Source: Dictyobacter aurantiacus (lineage in GTDB: Bacteria; Chloroflexota; Ktedonobacteria; Ktedonobacterales; Ktedonobacteraceae). Taken from it: a stretch of DNA of 64,000 nt. The translations under genes and the position numbers were made by a program. The DNA lies in the NCBI RefSeq assembly GCF_003967515.1, contig NZ_BIFQ01000001.1, positions 1,488,001 to 1,552,000 of the forward strand, in the 5' to 3' direction. The notes beneath the pieces are model-generated. The model ran no database searches. It was given only the letters and a program-made list of their open reading frames with translations, and was not told the DNA's origin. Positions 12,207-21,222 of this stretch are shown in pieces. Every line of letters begins with the position of its first letter. The stretch's first letter is position 1.

Positions 12207-15125
12207 TTGATGATAGAGACCGGTGGTGCTATTTCCCCTCTATTAATTTCCCACTACGAGATGAATGATGATCAGCGGGCTATCGTGGCCCACAAACAGG
12301 GGCCGCTGCGCGTGATCGCGGGTCCCGGTTCCGGCAAGACTTATAGCCTGACGTTGCTGGCGATGAATCTGCTTCTCTGCGGAGATACGCCCCCCGAGGG
12401 CATGATACTGTGCACCTATACTCAGAAGGCCGCTTATGAGATGCAGGACCGGCTGTACGAGATCGCGCGCAAGATCGGTTATACAGAGGACCTGTCACAG
12501 ATCAAGGTCGGAACTATCCATAGCATCTGTAAGCAGTTTTTGATCCGTCATCTGAACCATACACCGCTGGGCAATAATTTTGAGACGCTGGACCAGTTTT
12601 CACAGCAGATGCTGATCTACCGTCACCTGGATGAGTTGTGTAGTCCGGGGATGCTGCGCTTTCTGAGTGAGCAGTGGGGAAGCGGCTGGCAGATCGCCAA
12701 AAAACTGCGGTTTCTGTGTGACAAGATTGCCGAAGAATTGATCGTCGATAGGTTGCTGCAAGAATTTCCCCATCCGTACCTGGATGCCAGCAGCGATCAG
12801 CGTACCCTGACCAGTATGCTGCCACACATCTATCGGAAGTATGCCGCGCTCCTGCGTGACGCTAATTATGTTGACTTCGCGCACCTGCAAAAATATGCCT
12901 ATGACCTGCTCCAGCAGCCAACGGTCTTTCAAAGTATCGCTCAACATATTCGTTATGTGCTGGTCGATGAATATCAGGATACCAACTATATCCAGGAACA
13001 GATCCTGTCTAAATTGGCTCTGGCAAATGGTGAGCGCAATCTTTGTGTGGTCGGGGATGAGGATCAGGCCCTCTACCGCTTTCGCGGCGCCACGGTACGC
13101 AATATTCTTGAGTTCGCACAGACATTTCCCGACTGCAAACAGGTGCAGTTGACTCTCAATTATCGCTCACACGCGGCTATTATCGCTACCTGCAACCGGT
13201 GGATGGAGAGTCTACATGCCTCCTTCCCGCAGGCACCCACCTATCTGTCCGGTATCTTCCGTACCAAAAAAACGATCCGCTCGGCTCTATCTCCCGCTGA
13301 GACGGCACATTATCCAGCCGTAATCACGCTGGAAGCTCGGGATCACAACGATGAGGCGGAACAGTTCGCGCGCCTGATCTATGAGCTAAAGCAGGAGGGA
13401 CGCATCCAGGATTATAGCCAGGTCGCCATCCTGCTGCATAGCGTACGTTCGTCGTACAGCCAGCCATACATCGATGCACTCGAAAAATACCATATCACGA
13501 CCCATTGTCCGCGAGCGCGCAACTATTTCAATCAACCGGAAATTCAACTGCTGCTGGGATGCTTTGCTCAGTTGCTTCATCTGCAGGAGGCCAACTTTAC
13601 ACCCGAGCAGGAAAATTTTCTGCTCTATCTCCAGTCATGTCGGGAACTACTGACCCTGACCTGTCAGCGCCATCGCGACCTGACCAGCGAGCTGCATGCG
13701 ATCCAGGAGGAGATCTGGACGACCAGCGAGTGGTCTGAGACCGCCGAAAAACAGCTGGCGGATTATTTCTATCGCTTCATTTTTACGTCTGCCTTCGATA
13801 CCTACCGAGCGGATAAGCAGGCCCTGGCCAGCCTGGTTATCTTCTCGCAACACCTCAAGGCGTTTTTAACCAGCTTTCAACACACCCATCTCAGTACCAG
13901 AAATCTGGCCGCCATTCAATACGATTTCTTTCACACCTTCCTCTACTTTCTCCATCTGGACGGGGTTAATCAATTCGAGAATCCAGATGAACTGGTGCCG
14001 CTGGATCATGTACAGATCATGACAATCCACCAGGCAAAGGGGCTGGAGTTTCCGGTGGTCATCGTGGGGCGACTGGATAAGGCGCCTCCCCAGGGTGGCA
14101 ATGAGGACCGGGCGTTGCGGCCATACTACCAGCGGGCAGCGGTCGAGCCCGAGAAATATATTCCGGCCTTCGATACCCGGCGCCTGTTCTATGTGGCTTT
14201 CTCCCGCGCCCGGCAGGTGCTGATCCTGAGCGCGCCTCTGAAGCCGCATAGCCAGTTTAGCTTGCTCTGGTACAATACACAGGCATTAGAGTATCACTAT
14301 CGCGAGCTGATGCTCCAGATGCCACCCGCGGAAGAGGTGCAACCGCATGAGCCGCCTAAGCGCCGCTTAAGCCTGACCGGCCATATCACGCTCTACGATA
14401 CCTGTCCCCGGCAATTCGAGTACCTGCGCGAACACAACTTCAGTCCAGCCCACACCGCCAATACTTTTTATGGCCAGCTCATTCACCAGACGTTAGAGGG
14501 TATCCATCGTCTCGCTCTGGAGCAGCCTCTGAACAGCGTCCATGAGCATTTGATTCTGGAACTGTTTGAACGAACCTTTTATTTCCTGACCTGTAGTGGC
14601 ATGACTCCCCTGGATCAGGCCAGTAAACAGAAGGCGCTGGCGCAGATCCTGCGCTACTTTGATCAGAATCAGGATCTACTTGACCAGGTGTACGACGCCG
14701 AGTATAGCTTCCAGGTTGAGAAGGATCAGTATCTGTTGACGGGCAAGATGGATCTGCTGGTACGGGGACAGCAGGGATTGGAGATCATCGATTTCAAGTC
14801 CGGGACCCGGCCTGAAGAGGACGCGGCGATCGTGGCAGCCTATAAGCAGCAGCTCTATCTGTACGCCCATGCTTTGGAGCGTCGCACACGTCAGTTGCCC
14901 GCGCGCCTGGCGCTCTATTGGACAGCCGAGCCCAATAAGCGGGATGCATTGATGGAGATTCCTTTTCACAAGGAGGACCTGGAGCAGGTCGATAGCTATT
15001 TTGATACCATCAGTCACAAGATTTTGAATAAGCAGTTTGAAGTGATCACGCCTCCTCCACGCGAGGTCTGCCAGCGCTGTGATATCCGCTATCTCTGCTC
15101 GAAACAGGGAACCATCTCGTTGTAA
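12207..15125 (+). CDS. UvrD/Rep-family DNA helicase with C-terminal PD-(D/E)XK Fe-S nuclease
   Basis: SF1A helicase motifs run in order: AGPGSGKT (38-45), DEYQDT (about 254-259), GDEDQALYRFRGA, NYRS, IMTIHQAKGLEFPVV (about 603) and RRLFYVAFSRAR (about 660). The last 250 residues form a RecB/AddB-type nuclease: GKMDLL with EIIDFKSG (about 846-865), plus a cysteine set, C in YDTCPRQFEYL (about 732) and CQRCDIRYLC (about 954-963), as in AddB-like Fe-S nucleases. Probable role: unwinding and trimming DNA ends in repair. No AddA/AddB or RecBCD partner is adjacent. The start is uncertain: ATG 12207, 12210 or 12261, none with a clear ribosome site. Confidence 0.9.
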   Translation: MMIETGGAISPLLISHYEMNDDQRAIVAHKQGPLRVIAGPGSGKTYSLTLLAMNLLLCGDTPPEGMILCTYTQKAAYEMQDRLYEIARKIGYTEDLSQIKVGTIHSICKQFLIRHLNHTPLGNNFETLDQFSQQMLIYRHLDELCSPGMLRFLSEQWGSGWQIAKKLRFLCDKIAEELIVDRLLQEFPHPYLDASSDQRTLTSMLPHIYRKYAALLRDANYVDFAHLQKYAYDLLQQPTVFQSIAQHIRYVLVDEYQDTNYIQEQILSKLALANGERNLCVVGDEDQALYRFRGATVRNILEFAQTFPDCKQVQLTLNYRSHAAIIATCNRWMESLHASFPQAPTYLSGIFRTKKTIRSALSPAETAHYPAVITLEARDHNDEAEQFARLIYELKQEGRIQDYSQVAILLHSVRSSYSQPYIDALEKYHITTHCPRARNYFNQPEIQLLLGCFAQLLHLQEANFTPEQENFLLYLQSCRELLTLTCQRHRDLTSELHAIQEEIWTTSEWSETAEKQLADYFYRFIFTSAFDTYRADKQALASLVIFSQHLKAFLTSFQHTHLSTRNLAAIQYDFFHTFLYFLHLDGVNQFENPDELVPLDHVQIMTIHQAKGLEFPVVIVGRLDKAPPQGGNEDRALRPYYQRAAVEPEKYIPAFDTRRLFYVAFSRARQVLILSAPLKPHSQFSLLWYNTQALEYHYRELMLQMPPAEEVQPHEPPKRRLSLTGHITLYDTCPRQFEYLREHNFSPAHTANTFYGQLIHQTLEGIHRLALEQPLNSVHEHLILELFERTFYFLTCSGMTPLDQASKQKALAQILRYFDQNQDLLDQVYDAEYSFQVEKDQYLLTGKMDLLVRGQQGLEIIDFKSGTRPEEDAAIVAAYKQQLYLYAHALERRTRQLPARLALYWTAEPNKRDALMEIPFHKEDLEQVDSYFDTISHKILNKQFEVITPPPREVCQRCDIRYLCSKQGTISL

Positions 15126-15160
15126 GATACGCCGCACGCGCGGCCGCACTGTTTTTTGTG

Positions 15161-15204
15161 TATTGGTGCATGTGGGGCGCTGATGCGCCCCACATGCACC
15201 AATA
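15161..15204. terminator. Perfect 20-bp hairpin between convergent genes
   Basis: TATTGGTGCATGTGGGGCGC, loop TGAT, then its exact complement. The GC core of the hairpin-element family precedes it (15130-15150), and a T6 run lies 5' of the left arm. It may end both the helicase and the lipocalin transcripts. Confidence 0.6.
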
Positions 15205-15231
15205 ACAATGGACTGGTAGACTACCAGCCGG

Positions 15232-15690
15232 TTAGCTATCAATCCCTGGCGCATACTTGTGCCAGGTCAGATAACTGGTCCCCTGCTTACCGTTGGCCAG
15301 GATGGGCACGGAACGCAGGATTAGCTGTCGGTCGTCCACCATCTCGATGTAGCGTAGTTGTGCCTGGCCAACCCAGTTGGGAAATAAGCTGACCTCAACA
15401 TGATAGGTGACCTCATTGCCGTGCAGCTCATATGGTCCCCCATAGGAGACATAGGATCGGGCGGCCCGGGCCTGCTCTTCCAGACTGCCGGCTAAAATAT
15501 CTTCCGTCGCGAACAGCGGTCGATCGTCGGTGGCGATGACCGCCGACATGTAACCATCAGAGGAATACACCAGGTGCCCCCTGGCATGCGTTCCCCAGGG
15601 ATAGCGAATATCCCCATCACTATAGCGCATCTCTACTGAAGCCAACTTCCATGTGCCGATTAAATCGGCCGGAGCGATAATTTGTTCCAT
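15232..15690 (-). CDS. Lipocalin-like domain protein
   Basis: At 152 residues this matches the compact lipocalin-like family (PF13924 type). It opens with DLIGTWKLASVEMRYSDGD, the short strand-and-helix start typical of the family, then GHLVYSSDGYMSAVI, and ends with a beta barrel strand YLTWHKYA. It has no signal peptide, so it is cytoplasmic. Members are predicted to bind small hydrophobic ligands; some sit in polyketide or degradation clusters, which is not the case here. Monocistronic, convergent with the helicase. Confidence 0.82.
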   Translation of the reverse strand: MEQIIAPADLIGTWKLASVEMRYSDGDIRYPWGTHARGHLVYSSDGYMSAVIATDDRPLFATEDILAGSLEEQARAARSYVSYGGPYELHGNEVTYHVEVSLFPNWVGQAQLRYIEMVDDRQLILRSVPILANGKQGTSYLTWHKYAPGIDS

Positions 15691-16061
15691 CAGTGGCCGT
15701 CCTTTTCAGCTTGTAAGCTACTTATCTGCGCAACTTCTACAGTTGCTAACGCGCTACGCAAAATTCATACTCTTGTTTTATATAATGTTACCGTCTCCAT
15801 ATTTACACACAGTGCCCGTATAGCTGTCAAATAATGCGCAGCACTGACGGTACAACTTTTCGCGCAACTGCTACGTGTAGAAAGAGTAGTATGCCTAATT
15901 TGTAGCAGAAAATTAACATAAACATGACGATTATTGCGCAGATCTTAGTCCTGGTCGCCACTATGGCAGATCTACATGTAGACCCTGGTGCGCCAAATGG
16001 TTTCTTTCAGACGTGTAGGATAGAAGCAAGGAGGTCTGTGTAATAGAAAGGTTGAAGCAAG
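15691..16061. other. Intergenic, promoter region of two divergent genes
   Basis: About 370 bp between the divergent lipocalin-like and DUF4126 genes. No further gene or repeat is apparent, and I could not settle a promoter. Confidence 0.4.
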
Positions 16062-16586
16062 ATGACTGCTATACATAAAGAGAATAATAAGACCCATATC
16101 GAGTTTCCCTCAATTACTTTTACGCGTCCAGCTACCAGTTCCATCGCGGTCGAGGATATAAATAAGGCTTCCTGGCTGGGGATCGCGGCCGGCCTGCGCT
16201 CTATGACACCGATCGCGGTGTTGACCGCGACCAGTGGAGAGAGCTCGTCGACATTCAAAACAGTAACAACCTTTCTAGCGGTTGGCGAAGCTATTGGAGA
16301 TAAATTGCCTGTTATTCCCAGTCGTATCTCAAAGGGCCCTTTTCTGGGCCGCATTGTGATTGGGGCATTGTCGGGAGCGGTGCTTAACAAGCGGATAGGG
16401 CAGCCACCACTGATGGGCGCGATGCGCGGTGCGCTGGGCGCGGCCCTGGGAACGGTAGCTGGCTATACCATCCGTACCTTTGCTCCCAACACAACTGGTA
16501 TACCCGACATCATCTGGGCCCTGGCCGAAGATGGCGTAGCTCTAACGCTGGCCATCAAAGCTACAGAACCACAACGCCAACTGTAG
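16062..16586 (+). CDS. DUF4126-family membrane protein
   Basis: 174 residues. After a polar N-terminus of about 35 residues comes SWLGIAAGLRSMTPIAVL, the hallmark opening of DUF4126, then the conserved IGDKLPVIPSRI and GRIVIGALSGAVL, and a glycine/alanine-rich hydrophobic second half. Four or so membrane segments are likely. The family function is unknown; small-molecule transport has been suggested only from the topology. Upstream AAGCAAG before ATG 16062 is a weak ribosome site. Confidence 0.82.
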   Translation: MTAIHKENNKTHIEFPSITFTRPATSSIAVEDINKASWLGIAAGLRSMTPIAVLTATSGESSSTFKTVTTFLAVGEAIGDKLPVIPSRISKGPFLGRIVIGALSGAVLNKRIGQPPLMGAMRGALGAALGTVAGYTIRTFAPNTTGIPDIIWALAEDGVALTLAIKATEPQRQL

Positions 16587-16658
16587 CAACAGCTTGACAC
16601 AGCAGAATCTTTTTCTATGCGCCGTCAGGAACCATGAAACTGCATAACGGGCTTGAGA

Positions 16659-18014
16659 TCAGTGATCTTGATCAGGTTGCTTCTCAGTCTCGCGCAGCGT
16701 TCCTAGACGGCGCATTTCGGGCCAGCAGAGGGCAACGCAGATTACGACCAGGATGGTACCAATGCCACCGGCGACGACAGAGAGGATAGGAGTGAATAGT
16801 TGCGCAGTCAGTCCCGATTCAAAGCCCCCCAGTTCATTTGATGCCCCCACAAAAAGTGAGTTGACCGCCGAGACACGTCCCCTCATCTCGTTGGGCGTCC
16901 GGGTCAGCAGCAGCGAGCTGCGAATGACGACGCTCACATCATCCAGGGCTCCCAACAGAAAGAGCATGGCCAGCGAGAGCCAGAACGAGCGCGAGAGTCC
17001 GAAGACGATGGTGGCAAGACCAAAGCCGGCCACAGCGATCAGCAGGGTTGGTCCGGCACGCTTGAAGGGCGGGCGATGGGTAAGGATCAGTACCACGCAC
17101 AGGGCTCCAATCGAGGGGGCCGCGCGCAACCAGCCGAGTCCAGTTGGACCTACATGAAGAATGTCACGCGCAAAGATCGGTAACAGGGTCGTAGCCCCAC
17201 CCAGCAGAACGGCGAAGAGATCCAGCGTGATCGCCGCCAGCAACACCGGGGTGCGCCGCAGAAAATGCACGCCCTCAAAAACCTCTCTCCAGCTGGTCTC
17301 CGCTTTCTCTTTTTGCGCCTCTGCTTTGACGACCTGGTGGCGCGCCTTGATGAAAATCAAGAGAATGACAAAGGTAAAAGCGGCCAGCGCGTTCAGGACG
17401 TAGACCAGGGTGGCGCTATGGAAGAGACCGACCAGCGTGCCACCCAGGCCCGGCCCCATTACAGAGGCAAGCTGCCAGGAGCTACTACTCCAGGTGGCGG
17501 AGTTCTCAAAGTGCTCCTCAGGGATTGTCTGGGCCGACAGAGCGGAACTGGCTGGATTCAGGAACGCTGTGGCGGTACCGATGACGAACAGGCAGGCATA
17601 AATCAGGATAAGCGAACCATGAAAGAGGGAGAAGGCGGCCAGCCCCAGTGAAGCTATGACCAGCACGCTCTGTGAAATAAGCATGATCGCTTTACGGTTC
17701 ACGCGATCGGCGATATGTCCGGCGGGCAACGATAATAAGATTACTGGAATAATTAAAACCAGTCCAACACCACCCAGGACCAGGGCAGAGTTGGTACGAT
17801 CGTACAGATCCCATCCTAACGCGACCTCTAGCATCCTTTCACCCATCGAGACGATGAACGATCCAATCAGCAATAAGCGGAAATCACGCGAACGCATGGC
17901 GGCGTAAGGATCGTGGATGGGTGGTGGTGGGGCTGAACTAATTTCAGAAGCGGGCGGCGAAGTGTTAGAGAGCGCAAACTCAGACTGCTGATCATCCCTG
18001 TTGACAAGACTCAC
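16659..18014 (-). CDS. MFS transporter (EntS/MFS_3-like exporter)
   Basis: 451 residues with about 12 membrane segments. The N-terminal tail of about 45 residues is Pro/Ser-rich and cytoplasmic. The first helix is followed by GWDLYDRTNSALVLGGVGLV, typical of the MFS_3 group, and the A-like loop GHIADRVNRKAIML lies between helices 2 and 3. The second half has TRTPNEMRGRVSAVNSLFVG, also diagnostic of that group. Members export siderophores, drugs or macrolides; the substrate here is unknown. No biosynthetic cluster is adjacent. The start at ATG 18014 lacks a strong ribosome site. Confidence 0.88.
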   Translation of the reverse strand: MSLVNRDDQQSEFALSNTSPPASEISSAPPPPIHDPYAAMRSRDFRLLLIGSFIVSMGERMLEVALGWDLYDRTNSALVLGGVGLVLIIPVILLSLPAGHIADRVNRKAIMLISQSVLVIASLGLAAFSLFHGSLILIYACLFVIGTATAFLNPASSALSAQTIPEEHFENSATWSSSSWQLASVMGPGLGGTLVGLFHSATLVYVLNALAAFTFVILLIFIKARHQVVKAEAQKEKAETSWREVFEGVHFLRRTPVLLAAITLDLFAVLLGGATTLLPIFARDILHVGPTGLGWLRAAPSIGALCVVLILTHRPPFKRAGPTLLIAVAGFGLATIVFGLSRSFWLSLAMLFLLGALDDVSVVIRSSLLLTRTPNEMRGRVSAVNSLFVGASNELGGFESGLTAQLFTPILSVVAGGIGTILVVICVALCWPEMRRLGTLRETEKQPDQDH

Positions 18015-18046
18015 GTATGTACCTCTTTAACTAGCTCACGAGTCCA

Positions 18047-18099
18047 TTGTGGGTTGGTGCATGGGGTGCGCATCCGCGCTCCATGCACCAACCCACAAA
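18047..18099. repeat. Long hairpin with adjoining GC core (reversed element)
   Basis: TTGTGGGTTGGTGCATGG and its complement, with GCGC arms and loop ATCC; the left arm has a small bulge. The GC core follows at about 18103-18140 in reverse. It lies upstream of the MFS gene rather than in a terminator position, so a plain terminator role does not fit. Confidence 0.6.
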
Positions 18100-18140
18100 A
18101 CCAGCGCGGTTGCGCAGCGGACGCGCGTGCGGGGGCTATC

Positions 18141-18864
18141 ACCCCTTACAGGTATAGGTTTTTGGGAGCGGGGTCCAGGGGCCGCAGCCCCTGGCGGGGT
18201 TTCAGGGGTGTCCCCTGATTTACTCTCACCTTGGGCCGCCGTCAGGCGGCACAGGCGCGCTCAAAGGGCAAGGCCCTTGAAAACCTATACTTGAAAGGGC
18301 TATCACCCACCCCCTGGGGTGGCAAAAGTTAGACACATGCAAAAAAATATCTTTACTGGTAACTATACCATATAATCGGCCAGCGATTTGCCCGTCCCAA
18401 TACGAAAATAAATATTAATGTTTTGTGTCATTAAATACTAGCATAGACCAAAAGATATTATTGCAGCCGTATAAAGGACACATATATGATCCATCCTTTA
18501 TAACTAAAAGTCCTGATGGCTCCTCTTTCAAAAAGATTATGTTACAATACTCATACATGGAATCATGTGCGACCGTATACGTTGACTATATTCCTCCAGC
18601 CTTGTTCTAATAGGTCCGATTCCTGCTCTTTCTTTATCAATTACATGGGCTTTAATGTTTACAGTATTACAGTACTGAGAGAAAAGCCCCTCACTTATAG
18701 CGTCGGCAATTTATCTTTACAATGTCACTGGACAATAGAGTTTCTATTGATTCTTATGCATACATCATCAAGACTATATGCAATAAACCATGGAGACACA
18801 CTTTGGCTTATCGAGAGAGAGGGATACCCCTCTATAAGAAAAGCGTTTAATCGAGAGGTGCGCG
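18141..18864. other. GC-rich repeat followed by an AT-rich gene-free stretch
   Basis: 18160-18300 carries the GC-rich repeat (GGGGTCCAGGGGCCGCAGCC and related), with inverted copies of GGTTTT and GTATAGGT at its edges (18158 and about 18276). From about 18340 to 18864 the DNA is much richer in A+T than its neighbours, and its open frames lack ribosome sites and normal composition. I see no gene. Confidence 0.5.
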
Positions 18865-19476
18865 GTGTATAGGATCGGTCAGTCAACCCTCTTCCAGGTA
18901 ATGCAAAGATATCAGCAGAACGGGCGTCTGCGGGCACAGTTACCACCAGGCACACTCGGGCTGGACAATAGCTATGTCTTTGTTGATATGGTCCAGGGCA
19001 GCATCGTCTCGTGCTATATCGTCAATGCTCAGGGTCAGCTGCTCACGTCTGGTCGGTCGGCCCTCAATACGATCGCCTACGTCGGTGTATTAGATTGGAC
19101 GGTGATGCAAGAGTATGTGCAGACCAGTCCACGCCTGCCCGCCGTGCGCACCAATACAACGGGACAGATTCCAGCTATTCCTCAACACGCCGGGCATAAC
19201 ACGGCACAGATTCCAGCTATTCCCCAGTACGCCGGGCATAACGCAGGACCCCATCCCGCTACCAACTTTATCCCCCAGAGAAGTATACCGCTCGATTCAA
19301 CGCTTCTAACACGCTTTCCACGTCACTTGAAGCGTGTCCTGGTACTGGCAGATGGTACGCGGACTGTGGGAAAGATTGCTTCTATCCTTTCACCACACGA
19401 GGATCGTATCCGCGAGGTGCTGCAGATCCTGCGCGACCTTGAGGACATGGGCATCCTGAGCATTAAGCGCTCGTAG
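18865..19476 (+). CDS. Hypothetical protein with winged-helix-like C-terminus
   Basis: 203 residues starting at GTG 18865, with GAGAGG 6 bases upstream. I do not recognise the N-terminal part (FVDMVQGSIVSCYIVNAQGQL, a beta-rich segment). A linker has a tandem repeat, two copies of AQIPAIPQ.AGHN (one beginning GQIPAIPQ). The last 65 residues (LLTRFPRHLKRVLVLADGTR through MGILSIKRS) read like a helix-turn-helix or winged-helix module that commonly ends regulators with DUF4388-type N-termini. It may be a small regulatory adaptor. No membrane segment. Confidence 0.65.
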   Translation: MYRIGQSTLFQVMQRYQQNGRLRAQLPPGTLGLDNSYVFVDMVQGSIVSCYIVNAQGQLLTSGRSALNTIAYVGVLDWTVMQEYVQTSPRLPAVRTNTTGQIPAIPQHAGHNTAQIPAIPQYAGHNAGPHPATNFIPQRSIPLDSTLLTRFPRHLKRVLVLADGTRTVGKIASILSPHEDRIREVLQILRDLEDMGILSIKRS

Positions 19477-19543
19477 CTTTCTCGTTCCTTTCCCCTTTTT
19501 GTTACCGACACATCACAATCTCTACCTTTCCTTTTATAGCATA

Positions 19544-19572
19544 TTGCAATTCTTTGTTCTATTTGTTATAGT
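19544..19572 (+). promoter_or_regulatory. Promoter of the GntR operon
   Basis: TTGCAA at 19544-19549, a 17-base spacer, TATAGT at 19567-19572. The -10 lies inside the palindrome at 19562-19586. Confidence 0.55.
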
Positions 19573-19586
19573 ATATATATTACAAA
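19562..19586. promoter_or_regulatory. Palindromic operator, probable autoregulation by GntR/YtrA
   Basis: TTTGT.ATA.(..).TAT.ACAAA over 25 bp, an imperfect palindrome covering the -10. Position and form suit a homodimeric GntR repressor controlling its own operon. Confidence 0.6.
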
Positions 19587-19605
19587 GTAGCGAAAGGCTT
19601 ACGCC

Positions 19606-20016
19606 ATGTTTTTGATGATAGAGATCGATAGCGAGAAACCTATCTATATGCAGATTCGCGACCAGATCATTGAGGGGATTGCCAGCGGGCAGTTGCCGGC
19701 AGGCACGGGTCTACCATCTATCAGGCAATTGGCCTCCGACTTTGGCATCAATCTGCATACGGTCAATAAAGCCTATGATCTGCTGGAGCGCGAGGGCTTT
19801 ATTCAGCTCAGGCGTAAGACGGGGGCCGTCATTCAGGTGACGCCTCCTCTATCAACTACCTGGCAGGAGCGGCAGAAGACGCTGCTGGCCGAGGCCTACG
19901 CTAAAAATGTTTCTTCTGAAGAGATTTTGCGACAGTGCCATGCCATCTTAAAAGAGTTTGAAGAGGCTGCTTTACAGCATCAAGAGAATAGTAGTAATCC
20001 ACAGAATTGGAGCTAA
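19606..20016 (+). CDS. GntR-family regulator, YtrA subfamily
   Basis: 136 residues with an N-terminal winged helix (PIYMQIRDQIIEGIASGQLP, LPSIRQLASDFGINLHTVNK, LEREGFIQLRRKTGAVI) and only a short C-terminal helical tail for dimerisation. That is the YtrA layout, without a large ligand domain. Start ATG 19606 has AAAGG upstream. YtrA regulators usually repress a following membrane-protein gene, and here a DUF1648 membrane gene starts 2 bases after the stop. Repression of its own operon through 19562-19586 is the simplest model. Confidence 0.88.
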   Translation: MFLMIEIDSEKPIYMQIRDQIIEGIASGQLPAGTGLPSIRQLASDFGINLHTVNKAYDLLEREGFIQLRRKTGAVIQVTPPLSTTWQERQKTLLAEAYAKNVSSEEILRQCHAILKEFEEAALQHQENSSNPQNWS

Positions 20017-20018
20017 CA

Positions 20019-21131
20019 ATGGGTACCCTCTATGTACTTATGAGCATCATTTCTCTCGTCCTGGTTGTGTCCGCGTGGTTGTGGACGCGCGTTATGCCTC
20101 CTACGCTACCCTTTGGGGTACGTATTCCGCCTGATCGCGTGGATGCACCGATTATCGCGCATGCGCGACGCGACTATCATACCGGTCTGATCGTGATCGC
20201 TCTCCTGGTAGGGGCCGCCAGCTGGTTCTTCGCGCAGTATAACTCTTTGATCTATACCAACGTGGCCGGCATCCTGGTGACGACAATATTGATCTACTTC
20301 AATTATTATAGCGCGCATAAACGCATCGCGCATGTGAAGGAGGGCGAAGGTTGGTACAACGGTCTGCGCCAGGTGGTCATGGCGGAGGTTGGCACGACGA
20401 GATCGGAGGTGGGCCGTCCTTCGTTGCTCTGGTTGCTGCCATCTCTGCTGATCCTGGCCGCGATCATCGCCATCGGTATCGTGCGCTATCCAGCGCTGCC
20501 AGCAATGATCCCAACCCACTTTGGAGCCGATGGACAGCCCAATCAGTGGACCGATAAGGCGGTGGCACTGTGGACGCTACCGTTACCTGTGATCCTGGTT
20601 AGCGGCCTGCTCTATATCCTGGCCTACTACCTGCCCTATACGCGCCAGCAGATCGATCCGGCCAATCCTGAGGCGGACCATGAGCGCCAGCGCTTGCTGC
20701 GCCAGGGCACTAGCAGGCTGCTCCTGGTGATAACGACGATGACCAACCTCATCTTTCTGTTTACTGCTTTGCTGGTATTCGGTGTCCTGCCGCCCAGCAG
20801 CTCTGTGACCATTGTGCCTATCGTGACCACGATCACGATTCTGATACTGGTCGGGACCATCGCCTATCTGACACGCCTGATGAGCCGTGCCAGTCAGACT
20901 CAGCGCACGCAGGTCAATATCAACAAGCAGTTCGTGGCCCGCGATGATGATCGCTACTGGATTGGTGGCATACTCTATTATAATCCTGAAGATCCGGCCC
21001 TATGGGTCGAGAAGCGTATGGGGCTTGGCATGACCATCAACTTTGGCAACCCCACAGGCAAGATCATTACGGTCGCCTTTATCGTCATCATCCTCATCTC
21101 ATCGCTATTGCCAATCATCCTCGGTCATTAA
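20019..21131 (+). CDS. DUF1648/DUF5808 multi-pass membrane protein
   Basis: Starts at ATG 20019 with GGAG 6 bases upstream; an in-frame TTG at 20007 is less likely. It has about eight membrane segments. The DUF1648 signature is PALPAMIPTHFGADGQPNQW (middle of the protein), followed by transmembrane pairs, and the C-terminal DUF5808-like motif is WIGGILYYNPEDPALWVEKR. Relatives such as B. subtilis SdpI and YhdP-type proteins act in immunity or stress response to membrane-active agents, but the role here is unproven. Operon with the GntR gene. Confidence 0.82.
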   Translation: MGTLYVLMSIISLVLVVSAWLWTRVMPPTLPFGVRIPPDRVDAPIIAHARRDYHTGLIVIALLVGAASWFFAQYNSLIYTNVAGILVTTILIYFNYYSAHKRIAHVKEGEGWYNGLRQVVMAEVGTTRSEVGRPSLLWLLPSLLILAAIIAIGIVRYPALPAMIPTHFGADGQPNQWTDKAVALWTLPLPVILVSGLLYILAYYLPYTRQQIDPANPEADHERQRLLRQGTSRLLLVITTMTNLIFLFTALLVFGVLPPSSSVTIVPIVTTITILILVGTIAYLTRLMSRASQTQRTQVNINKQFVARDDDRYWIGGILYYNPEDPALWVEKRMGLGMTINFGNPTGKIITVAFIVIILISSLLPIILGH

Positions 21132-21134
21132 CAT

Positions 21135-21183
21135 GGCCAAAACAAAGACGTATGCATGTAGCGCAATGCTACATGCATACGTC
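21135..21183 (-). terminator. Hairpin between convergent genes; terminator of collagen gene 1
   Basis: A perfect 16-bp stem (21147-21162 with 21168-21183), loop GCAAT. On the minus strand it is followed by TTTGTTTT, so it suits termination of the collagen gene. It may also stop the DUF1648 transcript. Confidence 0.65.
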
Positions 21184-21222
21184 CTTCAAACTAGTCCAGC
21201 ATCCTTCGAGCTGGTTCTGTTA

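Noticed and set aside
18516..18872. 118-codon frame ending over the GTG start of the hypothetical gene
   Set aside because: The overlap looks like coupling, but composition and residue make-up are not protein-like and there is no ribosome site.
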